Shown: positions 52,955 to 60,455 of the stretch, in pieces
How positions within the stretch are numbered: position 1 is the stretch's first letter
Layout of the letters: each line of letters starts with the position of its first letter
NCBI GenBank assembly: GCA_963778075.1
Contig: CAVZTJ010000015.1
Span: forward strand, 1,054,001 to 1,118,000
Reading direction: 5' to 3'
DNA length: 64,000 bases
From: JASHPR01 sp963778075
Lineage (GTDB): Bacteria; Actinomycetota; Actinomycetes; Streptosporangiales; Streptosporangiaceae
The notes under the pieces: generated by a model
Seen by the model: the letters and a program-made list of their open reading frames with translations, nothing else
Databases searched by the model: none
What the model was told of the DNA's origin: nothing
Position numbers and translations under genes: made by a program

Positions 52955-53235
52955 TTATAGCACTAGTGCAGCGTCGCAGACAAGGCACCGGTCTCAGCCT
53001 CCGACGGCGGCCAGCTACCTGGGGCTAACGGAGGTGCTCACGTTGAGCAGCCGGATCCAGCAGCCAGGCGGAGTTCACGCCCAACGACTGACTTGCTTTA
53101 CTTTGCGGCCTCAGGTTGGTGCTACCGCACAGCTACGCAGTTCCCTCGCGTCCTGCAGCTGACGATTCTGCTTAATCTCGCTGATGCGAAACTATGCAAG
53201 CCCGGCGCGCCTTGCCGAGGGATAGGACGGCCGGG

Positions 53236-53506
53236 ATGTTCGGCTTCAAGATCATCACACAGTACGAGAGAGGGATCGTCTTCCGCTTTGGCCGGGCGCT
53301 GCCCGGGACCCGCGAGGCGGGACTTAGCAGCCGAGAAGAACAGCACCCTGGTCATGCCCGTCCCTGTGGAACTACTGCGGTTCTTGGACCGCACAGCCCC
53401 AGCAGGACTGACTGAGCCCTCGGCCGCCGCAGGTCAGGACGAAGATGCGCCAGCGCCAGTGCCTGTACTCACCGCATCCGCCCGGCTGCCAGCCGAGGCC
53501 GCTTGA
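53236..53506 (+). pseudogene. Slipin/SPFH (band 7) gene with internal deletion
   Basis: ATG 53236 opens MFGFKIITQYERGIVFRFGR and ALPGTREAGL, the start of a band 7/stomatin-like domain. At about 53325 it changes frame and goes straight to AAEKNSTLVMPVPVELLRFL with DRTAP and a Pro/Ala-rich end at 53506, the normal C-terminus of slipins. About 180-200 residues of the SPFH fold and coiled coil are missing. It is non-functional, with both ends preserved. Confidence 0.75.
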
Positions 53507-53547
53507 CCGCGTCCTTCAACGCCGCTCCGAATGGCCCGGCAACCCGC

Positions 53548-54603
53548 TTAACTCCGGCTCGCGGTCTGGCGGCGACCGACGCCGGTATCGTCGATGTACC
53601 CGGCCAGGCGAGGACCTAGCTGCAGCACAGAGATCATCGCCAGCGTCGACTCGGCTCCCTGGTTGCGACTACGACTTTCACGGCCGAGGCCGTCGCATCC
53701 TCCGCCGGTCCGCTCGTCGAGCAGCGGGAGCCGGGCGTCGTTGTCACCGAGGAACCAGGACACACTCATCTCCGCGCCAGCAAGCCAGCTGCTGTCACCG
53801 GTGACGGTTGCTGCACGCATGCACGCATCGGCCAGCGCGGCCACCTCGATGGGTTGCTGATCGAAGCCGGGGCGCTCCTCACCCCGGCCCCAGCCCCCGG
53901 CAGGCACGACCGACAGGTGGCCATCTCGGGTCTCGACGGTCAGCAGCCACTCGAGCATCCGCAGGCCGTCGCGCAGCACCCGGTCGCGGCCCAGGTTCGA
54001 GCCGGCGACGATGACGGCCTCAGCGATGGCCGCGTTCGCGTAGGTCAGCCTGCGCGCCGGCCACGGCCACGCCGGGTCTGTGCGCGCCTGGCCGATGATC
54101 GCACAGGCCTTGTCGAGCAGGGTGAGCGCACCGGAATGGTCGTTCCAGCAGTCGAGTATCTCGGCGGCGCCGAGCGCGGCGAATGCCATGGCGTGCGGCC
54201 AGGCGGACGAGACTTGTGCGCCGCGGCCGAACCGGCTCAGTGACTCCTCCCGGATCCCGGGCGTCGCGCCCCGCACGGCGGCGGTGCCGAGGCCCCAGAG
54301 GGCGCGGCCCCAGCAGTCCTCTGCCCTGGGATGGTCGCGCCACCGGCGATCGTAACCGAGACGGTTCCGGAACCTGCCGTCCGGCGACTGTGCCTGCGCA
54401 AGGAAGTAAAGGTAGCGGCGCCCCAGCGTGATGAGCTCCAGAGATGGTGACGGCTCCCGGCACACCACCACCAGGCCGCGGGCGACGTCATCGACGCAGT
54501 AGCCGTGCTCATGCCGGGGCACGACGCCGTCAGCATGCTCGAGTAGGCCGACGTTATCGGTCAGCCGCTGCAGGTGCCGGAACGGCGCAGCAGGGTAGCT
54601 CAT
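53548..54603 (-). CDS. (alpha/alpha)-barrel protein of glycosyltransferase gene sets
   Basis: 351 residues, mostly helices. FRHLQRLTDNVGLLEHADGV and VPRHEHGYCVDDVARGLVVV, later GRALWGLGTAAV and GRESRSRNQGAESTLAMISV, are characteristic of a family found fused or next to actinobacterial family 4 glycosyltransferases. It looks like a sugar-acting barrel (cellobiose 2-epimerase or glycoside phosphorylase superfamily). No glycosyltransferase is adjacent here. No signal peptide. Activity unknown. Confidence 0.7.
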   Translation of the reverse strand: MSYPAAPFRHLQRLTDNVGLLEHADGVVPRHEHGYCVDDVARGLVVVCREPSPSLELITLGRRYLYFLAQAQSPDGRFRNRLGYDRRWRDHPRAEDCWGRALWGLGTAAVRGATPGIREESLSRFGRGAQVSSAWPHAMAFAALGAAEILDCWNDHSGALTLLDKACAIIGQARTDPAWPWPARRLTYANAAIAEAVIVAGSNLGRDRVLRDGLRMLEWLLTVETRDGHLSVVPAGGWGRGEERPGFDQQPIEVAALADACMRAATVTGDSSWLAGAEMSVSWFLGDNDARLPLLDERTGGGCDGLGRESRSRNQGAESTLAMISVLQLGPRLAGYIDDTGVGRRQTASRS

Positions 54604-54670
54604 GCCGACGCTCCCGCCCGTTCCGCGGCAAGCGATGAGGCGCCCGGCCGGGGACGGTTGCCTGTCGCCA

Positions 54671-55033
54671 TTAGCTGGCCTGTGACTTGCGCCGGTTGCG
54701 TCGCATGACCCGGCGCAGCTGGGTGATCCGGGCGGTTCCGGCGGCGGCCATCAGTAGGGCACCGGCGATGGCCGAAAGCAACAGCGCCACGGCGAGCGAC
54801 AGGCGCAGGTGCGCGCCCACGAAGCTGATGTTGACGGCATGCGCGTTCTGGATGATGAAGATCAGCACCACGATGAGGAGGGCGACGCCGGCGATCAGCG
54901 CGGTGCGCATGCTGCTGATCCGGGTGTGCGCCGTTCTGCGCGGGGGCGCCTGTGGGGAGGGCGGGGCGGTGCCGTTGGCGGATGGGGGCGGCAGGTTACG
55001 GGTGGTGCCTCGTGGTGCTTGCTGTTCGGTCAT
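54671..55033 (-). CDS. LapA-domain membrane protein
   Basis: 120 residues: a Pro-rich cytosolic start, then two transmembrane helices (MRTALIAGVALLIVVLIFII and LRLSLAVALLLSAIAGALLM) separated by QNAHAVNISFVGAHL, the hallmark of the LapA/YciS domain. A basic tail follows (RRVMRRNRRKSQAS). ATG 55033 is used; upstream in-frame codons are low-complexity. It is divergent from operator copy B by 125 bases, so it could be in the same regulon. Confidence 0.85.
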   Translation of the reverse strand: MTEQQAPRGTTRNLPPPSANGTAPPSPQAPPRRTAHTRISSMRTALIAGVALLIVVLIFIIQNAHAVNISFVGAHLRLSLAVALLLSAIAGALLMAAAGTARITQLRRVMRRNRRKSQAS

Positions 55034-55157
55034 GGCGCTGCTTCTTCCGCGAGCGGGGCCGGCCCCCGGAGGTCCGGGCCGGGTCCCGTGCAGCCCCGGC
55101 TGGCCGCGGCCTTCGCCACTGTCCCGGGGTCTGCCCAAGGCTACGCTTGAAGCCAGA

Positions 55158-55180
55158 AACTAGCAATCTGTTTCTAGAAA
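55158..55180 (+). promoter_or_regulatory. Operator motif copy B
   Basis: AACTAGCAA, five bases, TTCTAGAA, followed by ATTAGAGTAGCC. It differs from copy A at two of 23 bases; the -10-like TAGAGT aligns with TATGGT of copy A. It lies between LapA (minus) and the 43-codon gene at 55239 (plus), in an AT-rich island inside GC-rich DNA. Confidence 0.65.
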
Positions 55181-55238
55181 TTAGAGTAGCCTTCCTGATG
55201 GGAGCGCTGAACTTAAGGTCTCCCATGGCTGTAACAGC

Positions 55239-55370
55239 ATGCTGATTACCCACGGCTTCGCTACCACGACCGACGCCGAAATGTTCCTCGGCGGCACCGA
55301 GCTGCGCGACGCGATCAAGCAGGCCAGCGTCCAAGGCCAGCCGCGTATCGAGATCTACCAGGACATGTAG
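55239..55370 (+). CDS. 43-residue ORF, possible remnant of a small alpha/beta protein
   Basis: ATG 55239 reads MLITHGFATTTDAEMFLGGT, then ELRDAIKQASVQGQPRIEIY and ends QDM. It resembles the C-terminal part of ABM/DUF-type ferredoxin-like proteins (strand, helix AEMFLGGTELRDAIKQA, strand PRIEIY), which normally have another 50-60 residues in front. It sits 60 bases after operator copy B. It may be a true small gene or a truncated relic; I favour the relic. Confidence 0.45.
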   Translation: MLITHGFATTTDAEMFLGGTELRDAIKQASVQGQPRIEIYQDM

Positions 55371-55480
55371 CCGTCCCGGACAGCCGACCACCGATCACCG
55401 ATCACCGTTGCCGGGCTGGCCGCTCACGCGCTGCTGCCTCAGCCAGCCAGGCCCCAAAACAGCCAGCCAGAAATCACCCC

Positions 55481-55555
55481 ATGTTTATCGGCATCGGAAC
55501 CATCGTCGTGATCGTGATCATCGTGCTCGCCGTCATGATGCTGCGGCGGCGCTGA
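55481..55555 (+). CDS. 24-residue single-pass membrane peptide
   Basis: ATG 55481 encodes MFIGIGTIVVIVIIVLAVMM then LRRR and a stop: one perfect transmembrane helix with a basic tail anchor, like small Gram-positive membrane peptides. The upstream sequence has repeated CAGCCAG blocks but no strong ribosome site (AGAAATC only). Composition and the clean charge boundary favour a real gene; comparison across relatives would settle it. Confidence 0.5.
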   Translation: MFIGIGTIVVIVIIVLAVMMLRRR

Positions 55556-55626
55556 GCGCGCCCGCCGCGACCGCAGACTCCGGCACGAGACCGATGACAC
55601 CGATCAGCTGAAACAGAAGGCACGCG

Positions 55627-55744
55627 ATGCAAACACTTGGATACGTCACGGCAATAACCATTGCGACCGCCGTCGCCGGCCTCGGACTTCTGGCAGTCAG
55701 GTCAGCCGGACATACGGCAGTGCCTGAAGATCAGGAAAATGTGA
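55627..55744 (+). pseudogene. Small membrane protein of the DUF6893 type, one-base frameshift
   Basis: ATG 55627 (MQTLGYVTAITIATAVAGLG then LLAVRS) is followed, one frame over, by QPDIRQCLKIRKM and TGA at 55742. Together they give the roughly 39-residue pattern of actinobacterial DUF6893 proteins: a helix followed by a P-D-I-R-R-Y-L-x-I-R-x-M tail. One missing base near 55703 explains the break. AGAAGGCACGCG precedes the start. In the raw frame the protein would instead run to 55923 with unrelated sequence. Confidence 0.6.
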
Positions 55745-55912
55745 CCCCGAGAATTACCAAGGCCCCGGCCGACCTGCACATGGCCGTCTGGTCGGATAGG
55801 GCGACGGGCCAGCGCTGCTGGCGCGCTGGGTGCCGCAGCATGCGTGCCACTGGCCTCGGCGAGCAGCCAGAACGCGTAACGTCCTGGCTGCCCACCGTCA
55901 TGACCGACCGGT

Positions 55913-56845
55913 TCAGGTGTTGAGGGCCAGCGCCGAGAGCCGGGCAGACGTGCCGTTGAACACGTCCTGGTCACCAGGGAAGGTGCCGGAGTCGGCGTAC
56001 TGCCAGATGGTGTAGAAGCCCCAGCCGGCGGGCAGCGTGCCAGGGCTGCTCGCGAAGCGGGCCAGCCACAGCGGATCCTCCGAGCCGAAGCCACTGTTGT
56101 TGCCGGTGCACGTGGTCCACCAGTCTGTGGTGCTGTAGATCACGGCCCAGCGGCCGGTCTTGGAGTGGTACTCGTTGACGAATGCCCTGATCCACGACAC
56201 CATGCCCGCCTGGCTGAGGCCGTAGCACTCGGCACCGTAGGGGTTGTACTCGATGTCGAGGACGCCGGGCAGGGTCTTGCCGTCGGCCGACCAGCCACCG
56301 CCGTGAGCGACGAAGTACTCGGCTTGGGCTGTGCCGCTGGAGTAACTCGGGTTAGCGAACGCGTACGCGCCGCGGATCAGCCCGGCGTCGTAGGAGCCCT
56401 CGTACTGCTGGGTGAAGTCCGGGTTGGTGTAGTAGGTGCCCTCCGTCGCCTTGACATAGGCGAACTGGGCGCCATCGGCCTTGACCGTGCTCCAGTTCAC
56501 GTCGCCCTGGGCCGCGGACACGTCCAGGCCGAGCACCTCCGACGAGGCCGCCGACGCGAGCTGCCGCGCGGCCGACCGCTCGCCCAGGACGCCGGACAGC
56601 AGCGGGATCGAACTGAGCGAGGGCGGGCTGGAGGCATTGCGCGGGCCCAGCTCCCAGCCCATGTGGACCAGCTTGGCGTGCGCCTTCAGGTAGCTGAGGC
56701 TGGGGTGGCTCGCGGCGGGCGCAGCCGCCGCCGGGCTGGCCGCCGCGGCCAGCGGAGCTGCCGCCATCACCACGGCGGCGAGCGCGGCCACCGTGAAACG
56801 CCGTCGACGGCCTGCACGAGAAGAGGGGCGCGGGGTAAGAGGCAC
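55913..56845 (-). CDS. Secreted GH25 lysozyme (N-acetylmuramidase)
   Basis: A 310-residue secreted hydrolase. Signal peptide: RRRRFTVAALAAVVMAAAPL to SPAAAAPAA. The GH25 fold has catalytic acids in VLGLDVSAAQGDVNW and VLDIEYN, with YVKATEGTYYTNPDF and FYTIWQYADSG typical of the family. It cuts peptidoglycan between MurNAc and GlcNAc. About 65 residues between the signal and the domain are a Ser/Pro/Leu linker. GTG 56845 is set by AGGAGG four bases upstream. There is no separate wall-binding repeat. Confidence 0.93.
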   Translation of the reverse strand: MPLTPRPSSRAGRRRRFTVAALAAVVMAAAPLAAAASPAAAAPAASHPSLSYLKAHAKLVHMGWELGPRNASSPPSLSSIPLLSGVLGERSAARQLASAASSEVLGLDVSAAQGDVNWSTVKADGAQFAYVKATEGTYYTNPDFTQQYEGSYDAGLIRGAYAFANPSYSSGTAQAEYFVAHGGGWSADGKTLPGVLDIEYNPYGAECYGLSQAGMVSWIRAFVNEYHSKTGRWAVIYSTTDWWTTCTGNNSGFGSEDPLWLARFASSPGTLPAGWGFYTIWQYADSGTFPGDQDVFNGTSARLSALALNT

Positions 56846-57046
56846 AAATCCTCCTGCTCTTATCGGGCACGGGCAGTGCCGCCCGCGCGGTGCCCCTATT
56901 GTGTAGAAAATTTCGGACGCGTGGTGGCATATGTCAGTAAATTTCCGACAAGTCAACCGCCGCCAGGGCCGCGCAGCGGCACGCGGCCTGCCGCCGCCGG
57001 GCTGCGGGAGCGGCGGGCCGTGGTACTGCGCGGCGAGTCGGCGCCC

Positions 57047-57160
57047 TCAGCTCTGATAGAGGCCGATGCGGTTGCCGCCGGGGCAGGCGAGCACGAGTGA
57101 TCTTCACGGGACCTAGCGGGGCCGCGAAGTAGATGCCGGCCAGGTCGGTGGCCTGGGTGC
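57047..57160 (-). pseudogene. VOC/glyoxalase-type C-terminal remnant
   Basis: On the minus strand TDLAGIYFAAPLGPVKI is followed, after a frame change, by LVLACPGGNRIGLYQS and a stop at 57047-57049. That is the usual last strand pair of a VOC protein (D/P-x-G-N-R-I-x-L-Y-Q). The first half is not recognisable upstream, so only a C-terminal stub remains. Confidence 0.35.
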
Positions 57161-57299
57161 AGCGCCGTCTTTCCAGGGGCGTATGCGGTTCGCGCTGCGG
57201 GCGGCCAATGCCCGGCGCCGGGCACTCCGTGCCGGCGCAGCGGATTCGGTGCGGGAATGCCTGCGCTGTCATGATGTCACTCGAACGACTCCGGGGCGT

Positions 57300-57546
57300 G
57301 TAAAAGAAGGGGCGGGCGGTGATGATGCGGACGAGGGACTCGTGAAGAGAGGAGAGGAGAGGGGAGAATGAGGAAGGTGCTGAGAAGGAGGGAAAGTAGT
57401 AGCCGATAGAGTGAAGAATCTAGTAGGGTGAGGTGGATAAGAGTTAAGGAATGGTAGAGAGATGGTAGAGAGGCTGCTATAGCTCTTTGAGCTAAGAGTG
57501 GAAGAGAATCTGGGAGAACAGGATAAGGTAAAGAGCATTGTATGGG
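57300..57546. other. Purine-rich, low-complexity segment of foreign composition
   Basis: About 250 bases on the forward strand made largely of A and G, with GAGAGGAGAGG, GGTAGAGAGATGGTAGAGAG and many TAG/TAA triplets. GC is near 50% against roughly 70% around it. It has none of the codon structure of the flanks. Minus-strand frames (89 and 141 codons) are Ser/Pro/Leu-only translations of the pyrimidine strand and are not believable genes. It lies between two gene remnants. Confidence 0.7.
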
Positions 57547-57593
57547 GTGAGGGGGCGGGATAGGGCGTAGCTGAGGACCTGTGTGCGGAATGC

Positions 57594-57830
57594 CTACGGC
57601 GCCGCGGCTGCGTCGTCGTCGATGCAGACTCGGATGTACATGGTCATCGGCACCGAGCCTGGGCCGCGGGCCGCCCGCGCGGCGCCCGCATCGACCTCGC
57701 AACGGCTGGTTGCGATCCGCTCCGGTGTCGCCCAGTTGAGCAGCACGCCGTCGGCGGTCTCGCCGGCCAGCCGGAGCATCTGCGGGCCGAGCGGGAGTCT
57801 GCGCGACGAATGGCCACTGACCGGCGGCTT
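57594..57830 (-). pseudogene. Fragment of an LLM-class (F420-dependent) oxidoreductase
   Basis: The minus-strand frame reads LPLGPQMLRLAGETADGVLL, NWATPERIATSRCEVDAGAA, SVPMTMYIRVCIDDDAAAA, a central block of luciferase-like monooxygenases (usually G-P-K-M-L-R-L-A-G-E-x-A-D-G-V-L-L-N). N-terminal barrel strands and the C-terminus are missing; on the C-terminal side the similarity ends close to where the purine-rich segment begins. No start codon assigned. Confidence 0.6.
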
Positions 57831-57900
57831 CTCCAATGCCGCCGATGCGAATCGCGCTTTCTGTCCGCCATTTGTCCGCGCGGGCAGAGGCAGTCTCGTC

Positions 57901-58303
57901 AGCGCCACGGGGATTCTAGATCTTGTCCCACCGGGTCCCGCTGAGTCCGGGTGAGTCCCGCCGACCATTCCCAGGCTCGTCGGTCGTAGAGAGTCGAGGG
58001 AGTCTGCCCGTGACAGGACATGAACAATTCAGCTAACAGCAACGGGAACGCGAAACGCCGATAGGTCCGGCGGGACGGGAGGCTGAAAAGTCGCTGATGG
58101 CCTTGAACGATGCCAAGACCCGCATCAGCGTGATCGCTCCGTTGGCCTGAAGATGCCATACCGGGCTCGTCAAAGCAGGCGAGGCGGATGCCGCGTCCGT
58201 CGTAGCCTGTCACCTCCTCTTGCAATCTCAGGGACATAGCGCCGCCAGCCCTGCCACCCTCATCCCGCGCTCCCTGGCTCCCGACCGCGCCCAACCGTCC
58301 CGC
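57901..58303. other. Region without a recognisable gene
   Basis: About 400 bases between the LLM fragment and the lipoprotein gene. A 131-codon minus-strand frame crosses it (containing RRFAFPLLLAELFMSCHGQT) but shows no family features and has no ribosome site. Composition is slightly less GC-rich. I see no repeats or hairpins of note. Confidence 0.4.
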
Positions 58304-58927
58304 TCACTGTCCGGCCATTGCTTGCTGCGCGACCTGCCAGTTGTCGTTGTCAATGTGGCCCACGACCTCGTTATTGGGCACCAGCCGCAGGCATACCTCC
58401 ATCCTGGAAATGGTCTGCGGTACCGGCTGAATGCTGGCGGGCAGCATGAAAGTAGGTTCGTTGGGATACGGGGGGTAGGGGGTGGGGTCGGGCCAGTTCG
58501 GCACCCCGTGGGAGCGCATGCAACGCGCGAAGCTCGCCATGCCGTTCCACTCCTGCTGCACCTCGGCGGCGGTTGGCCCGCCGCCGCTGTTCGGGGACAC
58601 GCGCGCGCAGGCTTGGGTCGCCGTCTGGTACTGAGAGTTGCTGGCCGAGAGTTGGCCCATGGTGGCCTTGTTGAACTCTCCGGCGCTGTTGGGGTCGGGG
58701 AAGTCCGGCACGCCGTGGGAGCGCATACAGCGGGCGTAGGCGAGCGCCTTGGAGTTCGCTGACCCTCCCGCATTCGACGAGCTGCCGGAACCGGTGGACG
58801 ACGGGCTGCCGTCGCACGCCGCCGATAGCAGAGCCAGGGCGGCCGTGGCGATGATGGCGGCCGCGGTTCGCGCTGCCGTCGGCCATGCCCGCCGTGGCCG
58901 GCGCATGACGCGGGTGCTGTGGTTCAC
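58304..58927 (-). CDS. CMRxHG-type lipoprotein (second set, distal)
   Basis: 207 residues; lipobox LLSAAC (Cys38) after a basic, hydrophobic leader. It has the same two-module plan as the 15890 lipoprotein: CMRSHGVPDFPDPNSAG (Cys67, partner Cys107) and CMRSHGVPNWPDPTPYP (Cys136, partner Cys179). GTG 58927 is placed by GAGGAGG five bases upstream. It lies 247 bases downstream of the permease of system 2 on the same strand. Its leader MRRPRRAWP...ARTAA is very similar to that of the 62567 lipoprotein, so those two are duplicates. Confidence 0.88.
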   Translation of the reverse strand: MNHSTRVMRRPRRAWPTAARTAAAIIATAALALLSAACDGSPSSTGSGSSSNAGGSANSKALAYARCMRSHGVPDFPDPNSAGEFNKATMGQLSASNSQYQTATQACARVSPNSGGGPTAAEVQQEWNGMASFARCMRSHGVPNWPDPTPYPPYPNEPTFMLPASIQPVPQTISRMEVCLRLVPNNEVVGHIDNDNWQVAQQAMAGQ

Positions 58928-59174
58928 TGTGGCCTCCTCAGGGGCTGGATGACCTTGCTGGCCGCCGCTGCGTGACGTCGTTCGCATGACGTGGATGGCG
59001 GGCCAGCGGGTTATAGTCCGCTGTTTGTTCGGTTCCGGAGTTCAGACCTGGTGCAGGGTGATACAGGACCCGCCGTTCCGTGCGGGTCTCCGCGATCCGT
59101 GGCGGGCTGCGGTGCCGCAGGGCGCACGGGGCTTACCGCGATGTCTGGGGATGCATGGTGCAGGCATGGGAACC

Positions 59175-60455
59175 TCAGATGCTCCAAAGCGCCTCTGTCG
59201 GTGACAGGCGTGCGGCACGGATGGCGGGGAGGAGCCCGGCGAGGGCGCCGATGAGCAGGGCGGCGGCCAGGCCGCCAGCCCAGGCCTGGGCTGGGATGAC
59301 GGCGGGCTCGCCGTGGCTGCGCGCGTACCCGGCGGTAGCGGCGACGCCGAGGATGACGCCGGCGGCGCCGCCGGCCAGAGACAGCAGGATGGCCTCGGCG
59401 AGGAACTGGGCGCGAATCTGGCCTTTGGTGGCGCCCAGGGCGCGGCGCAGGCCGATCTCGGAGCGGCGTTCGAGGACGGAGATGACCATGATGTTGGCCA
59501 CGCCGATGGCGCCGACGAGCAGGGCGACTGCGCCGAGGCCGAGGAACAGGGTGTCGAGGGCGCCCTTGGCGTCGGCTTGGGCGGTGAGTGCGGCGGAGGG
59601 CTGGGAGATGGTGACGTAGCTTGGGTTTTCCGGCCAGGCCTGGTAGCCGAGCAGGCTGTCCACCCGGGTGGTGACGGCGGGGTTGCCGGGTGTGGTGCGG
59701 ACGTAGATCTGCGAGGGGTGGCCGTCGAGACCGAGGTAGTGCCCGGCGGCGGGGAAGCCGACCAGGACCGCCGAGTTGATCTCGGGGGCGTAGGTGGCGG
59801 GGATAGGGCTGAGGATGCCGGCGACGTAGAACCACTGGCCGCTGGCGGGGCAGGTGACGCTGGCGCACAGCCAGATCCGTTCCCCGGGCCGGATCCGATC
59901 GATGCCCAGCAGCTCGGCGGCCTGGGCACCGAGCACGGCGACCGGCTCGCGGGCGGTGGCAGGGTTGAGGTAGGCGCCCTGGGCGAGGCTGGTGCCCGCG
60001 GCGGCGGGCAGGCCCAGGGTGGCGGCGTCGACGGTGAGGGCGTTGGTTTCGACCGGGGGGATCAGCGGGCTCCGGTAGGCGCTGACGCCGTTGACGGTGC
60101 CGGTGTCCTGGATGTTGGTGACGCCGGGCAGCCGGGCGATCATGCCCGGCGCGGCTTCGGGCAGTTCGGCGGTGCTGCCGGTGAGGGTCTGCCCGTTGCT
60201 GACAGTCAGCAGGTTGGTGCCCAGCGCCTGGATCTCGTCCAGCAGCACGGCCCGGGAGGAGGCGGCCAGGCCCAGGACAGCGACAATCGCGGCGACGCCG
60301 ATTGCGATGCCCAGCCCGGACAGCCCGGCGCGCAGCTTGCGGGTCCGCAGCCCGATGCTGGCCAGGGCGGCCAGGTCGGCGGGCCGCAATCGGGCCGCAG
60401 CCGGTGCAGCGGGCGACGCGGGCGGGGCGGCTGGCCGCCCGGACGTGGTGGTCAT
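59175..60455 (-). CDS. FtsX/MacB-type ABC permease of efflux system 2
   Basis: 426 residues, collinear with the 18582 permease: the same first helix (LSGLGIAIGVAAIVAVLGLA), an extracytoplasmic domain (TNALTVDAATLGLPAAAGTS nearly identical to copy 1), and the same end (LLPAIRAARLSPTEALWSI). An insertion LCASVTCPASGQWF introduces two cysteines absent from copy 1. ATGA overlap with the ATPase. Divergence is concentrated in the extracytoplasmic domain, suggesting a different ligand or partner rather than redundancy. Confidence 0.93.
   Translation of the reverse strand: MTTTSGRPAAPPASPAAPAAARLRPADLAALASIGLRTRKLRAGLSGLGIAIGVAAIVAVLGLAASSRAVLLDEIQALGTNLLTVSNGQTLTGSTAELPEAAPGMIARLPGVTNIQDTGTVNGVSAYRSPLIPPVETNALTVDAATLGLPAAAGTSLAQGAYLNPATAREPVAVLGAQAAELLGIDRIRPGERIWLCASVTCPASGQWFYVAGILSPIPATYAPEINSAVLVGFPAAGHYLGLDGHPSQIYVRTTPGNPAVTTRVDSLLGYQAWPENPSYVTISQPSAALTAQADAKGALDTLFLGLGAVALLVGAIGVANIMVISVLERRSEIGLRRALGATKGQIRAQFLAEAILLSLAGGAAGVILGVAATAGYARSHGEPAVIPAQAWAGGLAAALLIGALAGLLPAIRAARLSPTEALWSI

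Noticed and set aside
57269..57538. Ser/Pro/Leu-rich 89-codon minus frame in the purine-rich block
   Set aside because: Direct result of a pyrimidine-only strand; no codon bias.
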